This document shows positions 37,001-45,771 of a stretch of 64,000 bases of DNA, in pieces. Every line of letters starts with the position of its first letter. The stretch's first letter is position 1. The DNA lies in contig NC_020166.2 of NCBI RefSeq assembly GCF_000224145.3, forward strand, positions 9,086,745 through 9,150,744, written 5' to 3'. The translations under genes were made by a program, and so were the position numbers. This DNA is from Ciona intestinalis (lineage: Eukaryota; Chordata; Ascidiacea; Phlebobranchia; Cionidae). A model generated the notes under the pieces. It saw only the letters and a list, made by a program, of their open reading frames with translations, made no database searches and was not told the DNA's origin.

Positions 37001-40000
37001 TTCCAACAGCCTACAGTTCATAATCGCTGTATCGTACTTTCAACAAAATTTTAAATACCCTGCAACCCCAGGTTTTTCTTAGTGGTTATAATACTATACT
37101 TACTTTTTCCCGATAAGACACATCACATTATATGCAGGTTGAGTGATATGAAGCTGTCGAATTAGCTGTTTCAATGAATAAGATGAATCCACAACACCCG
37201 CCAGCTCTTCATCCTCGCAAGGTTCAACCTCCATGTCTTCCTGATCATGATTATCTACATCAAGACCTTCTTCCTCATTCCTCCCACTTTCATTTATCTC
37301 GTTCATTACTTTCTTGGGTGACTACATGAATGTTCATGACAATCAGACAATGTTATGTTAACTTAATTTGAGATGGAATGCAATCACAAAATAAGAAACA
37401 TAGGGTTTTCCAGGGTTATCTAGAATTACATGTCATACGTTTGAAACTTTAGAGGTGCTTAGGGTGACGTTATGTAATGGGCTCTACAGTTTACATGTCA
37501 CCGGAATTTTTGATACAGGGATAACTAGCAGAAACGCAATTCATAAAACACGGCTGTTGGTTGAAAATTTAACATTTTTATTAGGATATAAGATAATAAG
37601 AGTAGAAAAGAAAAGTACCTTTGCTTTCTTTGGCTTTTGTTTAGATTTCTTGCTTTTGTTGTATTTTGCTGGGGACAGAATATTGAATGAAATCTTTTCA
37701 TCCTCAACGTGGCAAAACAATGACAGTCATCATAACACGGTTGTTTTATTTCAAACACCTCATGCATCTTATAAGTTGCCATGTAATAGATTGTATTTTC
37801 TGGGTAATTATTTTTTGGATTGCACACTAGGCATGGTTACCTTTCCCACAAAGTGTCAATACACAACATAAAGTTATAAAAGGTACCCTTCCTAAGACTT
37901 GAACCTAGACCCTTCGACACATCACCCAAACACACATCCAACCTACCTAGCTGATGTTTATCAAAACTTTTAAACTTTTCCACCATGGCTTTTCTTAAAG
38001 CTGCTGGCAAAGCTTTCTTCTTACAACCAGCAATGACCTGCGAATATTAATTGTGAATGATTATCTAAAACTGCCATTATGTAGTGATTAGGATACCAGG
38101 TTTAAGGCTTGAGGTTGCTAACACTGTGAGTGTATGTGCCTAAACAAAACACTCAACAACAATTAGTAACTAATGAGTTATTAAATTTACAGTCATACAA
38201 AAGAAAAACTGATCACTCATTAAGCTACACATGTGGTACCTTGTAATACAATCTGTGTTATAATTTCTAAAGTTGCCCAACATGCGAAAAAGAAAAGATT
38301 TAATTATTTTATTGATGCAAATGTTTTCAAGGTATACCTGGTACAACTCTGCAACAGCAATCCAATCTGTAGGGAGGTGAACGGATGACGAATAATATTT
38401 CTTGATAAAAGTCCGACACTCTTCCAAGTTAGCTGCGATTGCAAGAAGAAGATTCGTCGTCGTTCGAATGTTGAGGTCATGACGACCATATAAGGCAACC
38501 TGGGAAGACAATTACTTGGGTGTAAACTAAAATACTGGCACATTACAGATGTAAGACGAATATCTAAAGTTTTAGTATCTCTATGCTCACCAACACTGTA
38601 CAATTTCTTTCACTGGTTTATTTTCTGCTATTTTAAGCGGGAAACACAAAAGTAACATTTAGGTGGAGAAATTGTTTTTAAAAATTGTTTGAAAACTTCT
38701 TGCAGAAAACTGGAAGTTACTGTAGTTGTAATTAGAAAAATAGGTTTAAGTTTAGGCTTAGAGAAGCTATTCAAGGCAAATAAACTTAGATTTACCTTAA
38801 GAATAAACTCTGGATCTAACTTTGCCAAACATTGGCAACTATCAAGGATGGTTTGGTGCATTTTGTCCTTGGGATTCTTCAAATTGGATGAACCAATTAG
38901 AGAAGAGGAAACTTCATCCAATAATTTCATCTGGAAAGAAAGTAGAAAGCATAATTTTAAAACAAAATTGATCAATTTAAAAATTCATAACAAATTTCTA
39001 GTTTTGATATAAGTTAATTATACTTTTTCATATTAAATAGTTGTAGTTTTGAAAAGTAATATTTTTGTGTCCAATATAAATATAAATTATCCCCAAGAAG
39101 TGACTTAATTGGCAACATGGCAAATCATGGCTAAGGCCTACTTTGGACACTATTTTACCTTCAAGTTAATAATAACATCTTTTTGAGACACAGTGATCAT
39201 TTGTGGTAAGGGTGGATATGTTATTGCTTTTGTTTCTGTGTGAATATCAACAGAAATTTCTCCAAGCTCAACGTCATGTATCTCTGCTGTATTCGCCACA
39301 GCTTTGTTTGTCTATGAATAATTAATGAGTTTGTTACGAATGATTTAGCAACAAGTATTTTATAAAATCTAGATGAAATTCAGCAGAGTTGCAAATTTCC
39401 CAAACAACAGCCAAAAGTTAGTAACATGGTATGTAATACTTGCACAGTATTTACTAAAAGGGAGGAACAGATTAATTATATTACTATTCTGCATTTTTAT
39501 AACTTGATTTAAAAATGATTATTTTTGGATTAAGTATAAGATTCCATGGTCTTATATGTTGTTCCAGACTTAAAATTAGCATAAGATGACACCTAGTCTC
39601 ACCTTAGATATTGGTTTATGAGCATTTGTAGTCTTGTTATTAATGTTGTGACATGTAATGATGGAAGATGACGCCAACATTGGGTTAATAAGGTTTCTGG
39701 TCGATAAGAAAGTTTGGGAAAGTGATTGGTTGCTAAGGTTTTGTTGAAGTAGAAATTCAGGCTGTTTTAATCTCCCAGATTGAAAATATCCATTTTGAAA
39801 TGATAATTGTGAAGAAGAACCTTTTAATTCAATGTCATTATGGGTTAATACTGTTCTACATCCCAGGTCCCCTTGCAGGTCCCGTGTTAGGGCCTTACCC
39901 TGACACAAAGTTTTGGGGCCTTGCTGTAATAATTGCCCTTCCAACTTAGTTGTTTGAGACTTAATCAAATTTTTCTGAGATAGTGAGAATGATGGCTTCT

Positions 40001-40172
40001 CTGTAGTAGAAGGTGGTAGAACATGTGTAGTGTTTGTACTATTTAGTTTGTTCTGATGTTGATCAGATATTAAACTCAAAGATTTGAAACGTTTGGTTGA
40101 GCATTGGTGTAAAAGATGATTTGACAAATCTCCACTTAGCAACCGTTTCTCCCGAGTCATTGTTTCTTTCAT
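16009..40172 (-). CDS. TEP1: TEP1, telomerase/vault-associated protein 1 (TROVE-DUF4062-NACHT-WD40)
   Basis: Large RNA-binding and STAND-NTPase protein known as a telomerase and vault RNP component. About 48 coding exons add up to roughly 2,500 residues, similar to human TEP1 at about 2,600. Domain order from the N-terminus: a poorly conserved N-terminal region (exon 1, 40172-39603), TROVE module (exons 39311 to about 34530), linker, DUF4062 (VRVFISSTFKG / DMHSERDLLVRNIFPELRRRA / SDLRWG), NACHT with Walker A GMEGVGKSS, winged-helix-type region, then a long WD40 array ending at the TAA at 16011-16009. The start ATG at 40172 is preceded by an in-frame TGA. That order of TROVE plus DUF4062 plus NACHT plus WD40 is specific to TEP1. 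Exons are listed in the four block entries. One short exon between 25528 and 24250 is missing from my model because the phases do not match there. Splice sites are by eye. Confidence 0.95.
19195..19320. repeat. Copies of the 71-bp hairpin repeat (family C)
   Basis: Two partial units (GAGCATGAGGTGTATGAATAC ACC..., AGAAGACACCCATGTTATAACTC) in a TEP1 intron. The same unit is tandemly repeated at 32041-32405 and 49310-49570. Confidence 0.6.
20432..20495 (-). repeat. 24-bp exact duplication of a TEP1 exon end
   Basis: 20432-20455 and 20472-20495 are identical (24 bp, 40-bp offset). The right copy is the last coding bases of the TEP1 exon 20613-20468. The left copy lies just past the donor, in the intron, and has no GT donor behind it. 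Confidence 0.8.
26215..26460. repeat. Dispersed repeat family A, tandem pair
   Basis: Two adjacent units in minus orientation: AAACCAACTAAAAGTCATG...CACACACTGCAATAGCTTTAAAAACTCGACTGTGGGCATGAGAGTGG...TTCCCA, repeated about 120 bp later with few changes. Lies in the TEP1 intron between exons 26640-26486 and 26138-26012. Confidence 0.65.
27720..29000. repeat. Family D repeats (several copies) flanking a GTGGGGTAAGA-family copy
   Basis: Family D units (GTCTTCAGTGAGGCACACC..., ACACCCAGGGTGCTACCA) occur at about 27720-28020 and 28735-29000, interrupted by TEP1 exon 28178-28032. A copy of the GGGGTAAGATGGATAC element spans about 28210-28390 and ends GGACAATCTTATCCACA, a degraded inverted terminus. 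Confidence 0.55.
31520..31735. repeat. Dispersed repeat family E joined to family B end
   Basis: Family E phrase: TGCTACCATTGTGGGCGTATGTGTCCTTGGGCAAGACACTTAACAG...TTGCTCCAACCCAGTGGTCACTAATGGGTTGTCCA. Other copies are near 2390-2480, 13990-14130, 20320-20390, 38095-38180, 51560-51640, 52170-52290, 53990-54060, 54950-55080 and 58430-58560, in either orientation. The adjacent ACGAGGTGTATGAA belongs to family B, and the two families are often neighbours, so they may be parts of one longer element. Confidence 0.6.
31779..31939 (-). repeat. Decayed tandem copy of a TEP1 exon end (35 of 39 bases)
   Basis: 31901-31939 covers the donor and the last 31 bases of TEP1 exon 32027-31909. 31779-31817 is a copy 122 bp downstream in the transcribed direction with four mismatches. 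The weaker flanking likeness (CAAACAGCCAAA / CAAAAAGCCAAA) suggests the duplicated block was longer, about 120 bp. The donor GT at 31908-31907 reads TT in the copy. Confidence 0.75.
32041..32405. repeat. 71-bp tandem repeat with internal hairpin (family C), five copies
   Basis: The anchor GCATGAGGTGTAT recurs at 32054, 32124, 32195, 32266 and 32337, spacings 70, 71, 71 and 71. Each unit contains GGTGTATGAATACACC, a 7-bp perfect inverted repeat around a 2-nt loop, then GTCTGGTGTATAAGAAGACACC, itself partly palindromic. It lies in the TEP1 intron between exons 32604-32424 and 32027-31909. Reading frames across it are long because no stop codons occur in the unit on the minus strand; 71 is not a multiple of three, so it is not a coding repeat. 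Confidence 0.85.
34530..39311 (-). other. TEP1 exons 2-13: TROVE module with vWA-like end
   Basis: Exons at 39311-39159, 38930-38796, 38499-38338, 38037-37947, 37671-37619, 37321-37104, 36776-36619, 36405-36296, 36107-36017, 35883-35727, 35407-35241 and 34658-34530. TROVE-type blocks include LPAALRKAMVEKFKSFDKHQL, the lysine-rich YNKSKKSKQKPKKAK, WETQVS...WEELLGG, and PYMAMLRNIRNMIKSGIS. TROVE is the Ro60-type RNA-binding HEAT ring. Exon 37321-37104 inserts an acidic stretch (EEEGLDVDNHDQEDMEVE). The vWA end reads GHTMVLCEVSGRMDNP, where Ro60-like proteins have a D-x-S-x-S metal site. Confidence 0.85.
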
Positions 40173-41462
40173 TTTCAAATCAGTTTTAAAGCTTCAGAAT
40201 AACATTTAAGATGTCTAATGTTAAACAGCTCTTCTGGCAATTTATTGGATATCTATCAATTTATTGGGTTTAATACTGAATACTACTCAAATTGTATAGA
40301 ATCCGACACAGATCTAGCATACATGCAGTTTCAAATACAATAATGGATAACAAATTGACCTCAAAATTCCAAGTTACATAAAGTACTGTATATCTACATG
40401 GTGCAATGGGAATGGCCAGCTAATATTGAAATTACAATGAATATGTAATAAATTTATTTGCATGATATTAACCTTGGGAAGATGGAGATAACAGTTTCTT
40501 CTGGGCAAAAACATAGGCAATTACCAGCCAGCAAATTTACCAACTAGAAGTTCTCAATAGTGAATAGATGCAATAACAACAAACTTCGAACGACTCTTTT
40601 TTTCTAAGTCTTATTGGTCTTTTCCGCCTTGTAACTTTCTTAATGTTCTAATCTTCCTTTTACTGCTCAACATTACCACCTTTGTTTATTATGTGTTTAT
40701 TGGCACTTATGTTTATTATTTCCTGCCTCACTGCTTTGTTTTTGTAAATATGATTTTACGCTGTGTTCTGCCAATGTAGTTTTACCTCCCAATTACAATT
40801 ATTCCTTGCATACTGATTAAGCATGACACAAATTATGTTTATGCTACTCCCTGGTAAAATCTACTGACATCACTATGTTAGCTTTGAGTTTACATAGCTT
40901 CACTCACTGATACACTTAACATGCCACAATGCATCCGCATGACCCAAATCACATACTCTCTTTCATAGGTGTGAACCTGGGGTGGCAGGGTGGGCCGACC
41001 TACCCTAAAACTTTGTATTAATCTGTAAACATTACAACCAATCAAATAAACATTTCATAAGATTGTGTGTTTGAATTTAGCTGCCTCCCCTGCATTTATA
41101 AAAATTGGCGGATATGCTGTCTTTATATACTTTTTTTTGAACTTTTAATGTGCAGATTTACTAGTCTAAATGTATGTGTTTAACAGAAGCTAGAATCCTT
41201 CTGACTTTGACGAGTCTTTAAGATGAAAATCTTCTATTCAATTCTTGAAATATTTCACAGCTAAATCATCTAAATATATATTATTGGACCCCAACCTTCA
41301 ATAGTGTATGTACAATTACCAAGACTCTAACAAGCATATTTACTTCATGTCCTTCAATCCTTGCTTCAACTATAACTGTATGTCTGTACATATTTCTGTT
41401 TTTGTGTGTATATGTTCTTATTTTAGATCTATCTATTTGCATTTTAATGAATTTTAATCCGT

Positions 41463-41858
41463 TGTCGGGGAAATCTGGTTCCCCGGAAATCCCATCGGCT
41501 ACTGCGCATGCGCAGACACGTGACATTTTTATCGAAAATCTGGTTCCGAATGAAGATTACTTGAATATATACATGTTTTTAGACAGTATAATTTATTTAA
41601 TGTGAAAATGTATGTTTTATCGTCCTTTATCGTTGTTGATAACAAGTTAACGGTAGAGGTCACTGATGGTCATACGTCATAAGGTACAATTTAAGGTAAA
41701 ATACAGCATCAATTTTTTATTGAGAGGATAAATCTTAAAAAATCAATGTACAAAGTATGTTACATCCAACAACTGTTATTTGTAGTCTGAACCAAAGTTT
41801 TAGATTTCTTAAAAAAAATAAGTTCTTAGTAGCCAATGGGAACCAGATTTCCGCGACA
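41463..41858. mobile_element. 396-bp TIR element with 4-bp target duplication CCGT
   Basis: The left end TGTCGGGGAAATCTGGTTCC and the reverse complement of the right end TGTCGCGGAAATCTGGTTCC match at 19 of 20 bases. The likeness resumes inside with CAT(C/T)GGCTACT. CCGT flanks both ends (41459-41462 and 41859-41862). This is the structure of a non-autonomous cut-and-paste DNA transposon (MITE). No transposase frame is present. Superfamily not assigned. Confidence 0.75.
41502..41515. promoter_or_regulatory. NRF1-like perfect palindrome CTGCGCATGCGCAG
   Basis: A 14-bp perfect palindrome containing GCGCATGCGC, the consensus site of NRF1-type factors. It lies inside the left part of the 396-bp TIR element, about 1.3 kb upstream of the TEP1 start. 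Function is inference. Confidence 0.4.
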
Positions 41859-42391
41859 CCGTTACTGTAATACATGTGTTAATTTCTTAATCTATAAGTA
41901 TGTGTTCAACTAAATACAATTCAATATAAGTTAATTTAAACTTTTGAACTGTGTGCTAGCCTACTAGCCTTGTAGGTTTAGCAACCAAACTTGTATGACA
42001 CTTTTACAAAAGTTCTTTTACTCAGAGCGTATTTTAACTATTGTGTTTTCTGTTAATTCCCTTCCCTTCGTTGTTTTAGTTATTTTGATCTTCGTTGCTG
42101 TATTAAAAAAATTTGTTATGTTTTGAACTTTTAACTACTAAGTAACTACACCGGCCATTCGGCGAATAAATCCAAACAAACAAGTTGTCAATCAAAATTG
42201 CAGCGATAAAGGGGAATACCCCAAGATAAAAGTTTTAAAAGATTGTTTATTTTCGGGGTATAAAAGGTAAAAACGTAAACCTAACAGTCTCCACTCTCTA
42301 GCGATATACATCTTCACGACGAATTACTAGAGAATTGACAAACAAATATCGCATGAGAAGTTTGAATAACGTTTCTTATAAAATATAAAAC

Positions 42392-42550
42392 TGTGGGGTA
42401 AGACGGGATACTGTTTGCACAAAATATCCATATTTTATGATTGAGTTTTGAACAATTAACAACGCTCTTTTAGAGTCGTAAAAATACGGTCATATAATTT
42501 GTTTACTAATAAATAGGACAAAAAATGTCCCATCTTACCCCACGTTACTG
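42392..42550. mobile_element. About 160-bp TIR element, GTGGGGTAAGA family
   Basis: Begins CTGTGGGGTAAGACGGGATA and ends TGTCCCATCTTACCCCACG, so the termini are inverted copies (GTGGGGTAAGA[C/T]GGGA). The interior resembles copies at 6540, 28210 and 54320. Isolated ends also occur at 44335-44350 (GTCTTACCCCAGAGTA) and 44765-44790 (TGTCTCATCTTACCCCACCC). No coding capacity, so a MITE. Confidence 0.7.
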
Positions 42551-42944
42551 TACAATAAATTGTATTTAGCTCTTAAAATAGCGTAACTTTTAAGTAAACT
42601 TTTGTTAAAAGTGTATTTTAAATCATATATATCACGCTATAGGCACTGCAATGACCATATAGGTAAATAAACGCTGATAAAATGTAGTGAAGTAGAAAGG
42701 AAGTGAAGTGACGTTTCAAGCTCCTACGTTTGACACTTGGAGTTTGAAGAATGTAATCGACATGCATGGTGTCGGTGAGATTATGTTTATCTTAGCGTAA
42801 ATACGTTGTGCTGTTTTAAAGAGGTTCTGTATTACAGTACAATAAACGATATATACTTTAAACTGTTCGTATAATTTAATACAGGGCAGGGGTTGTCTTG
42901 ATTGTTAGCCAAACAATACAAATATATAGTAATCATCACCAAAA

Positions 42945-43050
42945 AACACATACGTAGTAACTCGTAAGCAGGCACGAAGTGTACGAAACAGAACATCCTT
43001 GTTGTAAAGATTGTCGCTGCCACCACGCAAGGATATATAAATCAGTTACA
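42945..43050. repeat. Dispersed repeat family B
   Basis: Core phrase: ACGTAGTAACTCGTAAGCAGGCACGAAGTGTACGAAACAGAACATCCTTGTTGTAAAG..TGTCGCTGCCACCACGCAAGGATATATAAATCAGTTACATTCATTT, split here only by substitutions. Other copies: about 8375-8470, 20840-20915, 23030-23125, 37710-37800, 43440-43555, 43725-43865, 46025-46125, 47065-47135, 49915-49985 and 50285-50375. Confidence 0.65.
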
Positions 43051-43069
43051 TTCATTTATGTCTGTTGTT

Positions 43070-44462
43070 TCAGTTGTTGTTGAGCTTCAAGTCTGGCCTT
43101 TCACACAAGGTGTAAAACTTTTTACTATCCAAATTACATTGCATATCATACCAGCCGCGCTCGCTGCGCGAGACCACACAGTTTTCCTGCATTATGTTAT
43201 CGTTTGGTTCTCCGGCATACCATCTGGTTTGCTGTGGAGCTACCGGTGTCCAGTCATCCCATACCCATTCTCCTTCTTTATCTTTATCAGTCAACCCGAT
43301 CCAGTATCTATTGCTGTTTACCTCCAGCTTGGCGTATTGGCTCGTAATATTTCTGCAGCATAAACGCATGTATAATGCATGCTGAGTAGTTTATGTCAGT
43401 TAGAGAACACCCGTGTTATAAACAGAACACTTTGGCTTGTAGTTACATATACGTAGTAACTCGTAAGCGTGAACGAAAGTGTGAAACTAAACACCCGTGT
43501 TATATAACGACTTTCGTTGCACCGCCACGCGAGAATAAATAGGTTCTCATTACAGTTACTTACACTCTAACAGTATGGTCAATTTCTCCGTATATTATCA
43601 ACCAACCACCCAACTCTTCACAAGCATCACGTGCGGGACTATGAATCGTTTTATCTGGTAGGAGCTTGTATAAGTATCCGTTCCCAGGTCTGTACCAATC
43701 GTCTCCTATTTCATCTGTGAATAAATGTAACGTATTTACCTTCACGTGGCGGGTAACGTCAGTCGTTATAACACGGGTTGACACTCTAATGGGTTACCCG
43801 TGTTATAGTTATAAAAAAGCTTAAGTTACACCGCCACGCAAGGATAAATAAGTTATATGCGTTGGTTTGTGCGCCATGCTCACTGTCGAACTGTGAGAAA
43901 GTGCTACATAACTATACGTCCTTAATTGGCATTACCGGTCTTACCTGACGTGTAAATAGTGAATTGGAATGTCAGAGACATCCATTCCCAACCCGATGTG
44001 GAATCCAGTCGTTCTATTTCAACGATGGCGCTATCATGAAACATTTCATCGACTTCGACTCTGAATTTATGCGGCAGGGAAGTGTTGGTTGGTTTGGCTT
44101 TGACGACAAGAGCATACGGGGTGGATGGGAGACATACCATGTATGATAGTTGGAATTTATTCCTTTGGTTGGGTGAGTAGGAGGAGACATTCACCTTGTT
44201 TCTTTGAAACGTACCGTTTCCTATACAAAGAGAAACGAAAGTAGTTGGTTATCTATAAAGCGCAGTGACTCTAAATAAGCAATATTAATTGTAAAAACAC
44301 GATCAAGACATATTGGATTCAGTTGCTAACTCCTGTCTTACCCCAGAGTACCACACACTAATTATCTGTTAAAAATGGTTCTACTGTTAGAGCTGGATAT
44401 AATTTACCTGTCGCTTCACATCCATATAGCAGATACAACAACACAGCGTACGCTAACCACAT
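43070..44462 (-). CDS. Secreted C-type lectin-domain protein
   Basis: Four exons, 44462-44408, 44220-43945, 43714-43564 and 43352-43070, sum to 255 codons in one frame, so 254 residues. Exon 1 is a signal peptide (MWLAYAVLLYLLYGCEA). Exon 2 encodes a module of about 90 residues that I do not recognise. Exons 3-4 form a C-type lectin domain: PARDACEELGGWL, YWIGLTDKDKEGEWVW, then the calcium-site motif EPN, ENCVV, and WYDMQC with CER at the end. EPN is the motif linked to mannose-type sugar binding. The second calcium motif reads YD where ND is usual. A secreted lectin, possibly immune or developmental, is likely; ligand is inference. It is transcribed away from the P450 gene, with 1.3 kb between their starts. 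Confidence 0.9.
43767..43807. repeat. Perfect 12-bp inverted repeat in a family B copy
   Basis: Arms TATAACACGGGT (43767-43778) and ACCCGTGTTATA (43796-43807) with a 17-nt loop, in the lectin intron between exons 2 and 3. The arm sequence is the recurring CCGTGTTATAAC phrase of family B, here in head-to-head orientation. Confidence 0.75.
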
Positions 44463-45771
44463 ACTTATTGTGAGCAATACTAAGACTGAATGATTGTGTT
44501 ATGCAAAGGACATCGACAATACGCAAACGCGGTTGCTTAGTTAAAAAGAAAATTAGAGCACAGTGTGACGTCACCTGGCATTTATATGTACGAGTGACCT
44601 TAATTTAACAAAGGGTAGTCTTAAGTGCGATACTCACGTGCCTATGGTTTAGTATTCCATACTGCTTTACAATTCTTTAGATGCACTTTTCTTTAAATTG
44701 CATTTTTAGTTAAATACAACTCAATATAAGTTTTATAAAGTTTTGGGCGTTTACCAACAAAGCTAAAACATGTCTCATCTTACCCCACCCTACAACAACG
44801 TACATTTTATTCGAACACAGTGGCTTTTAAGTAAAATTTAATGAAATTGGTGCATTTACAATTTAATTCACATCACGGTGTAACTATATGATAAATGCTT
44901 ATATGGCACGGTCTATAGATATGTAAATACTATAGCGGGTTAATGCCGCCCACTGTCCTGCCCACTTTAATTGAATACAGAACGACATGAGTCAGTTTAT
45001 ACAGTGTTGCGGGTTTAGCCACGCATTTATCTGACACCTATCCACGTAGTTGTTAACGTAGCATTGTTTAACGGGAGATATGTTGCCGCCGTGTAATGTG
45101 AAGTCGGGTTGCGCGAGAGGGAAAAAGGGGGTACTTGTCCCGTTAAAACTCTACTGATTCGTGGTTCCCAACTGTCCTATTGTGTGTGCAAATAGCTAAC
45201 CATATTACCACCAATGCTGCCTGGACGATTAGAGTTACATGAATAGTGACTGCAACCGTTAGTTTGTGGACAGAGCTGATAAATACAGATGGTGAGCAAA
45301 TGTTTGCAAACGGTTACCGGTTACGCTTGTTCTAATCATGGCAAGCAAATGTTTGCAATGCTGTGCAAATAGGTATACTTGTATTGCATAATGTCATACG
45401 TGGGTGTGTTGTGTGGATAGTGTCTTGATTTGAGGTATAAAATATTGACAAGCTTCTAATGAAACTTGATGTTGGTTTACTTATTTGTTCATTTTCCATG
45501 ATTGGCACAGGCACTAACTTGCAGTGTGTGGATAAGCAGACATGACTTTCGGTTGGTTTAGTCATTTATATCAATGTGGGTGTGAACTTGGATGACTTAT
45601 CTATGGTTGCCACTTCCATGCCCACAGTCGAGTTGCTGAAGGTATTGCAGCGTATGGGGATAAGCAGGCATGACGATTGGTTGGTTTGGTCGTTTATATC
45701 CTTGTGGATGGGAACTTAAGTTACTTATATAATGATTTAATCCTTGTAAATGTTTTGTATAGGCAGATAAA
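44463..45771. other. Divergent intergenic region between lectin and P450
   Basis: Separates two outward-transcribed genes and so should hold both promoters. It has an isolated GTGGGGTAAGA-family end (44765-44790), GC-richer sequence near 45060-45140, and a tandem family A pair at about 45455-45735 directly before the P450 start exon. No gene is recognised within it. Confidence 0.5.

Larger units (their letters stand above)
40173..42800. other. Region upstream of TEP1, no protein gene recognised
   Basis: Between the TEP1 start and the lectin gene I see no conserved protein blocks. It holds two TIR elements (41463-41858 and 42392-42550) and a family F repeat near 40975-41110 (CATTACAACCAATCAAATAAA...GCTGCCTCCCCTGCATTTATAAAAATTGGCG). 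The TEP1 promoter must lie here, but no convincing core element stands out. Confidence 0.5.

Noticed and set aside
41281..41605. Overlapping frames on both strands near the NRF1-like palindrome.
   Set aside because: They run through the end of the 396-bp TIR element and match no protein family.
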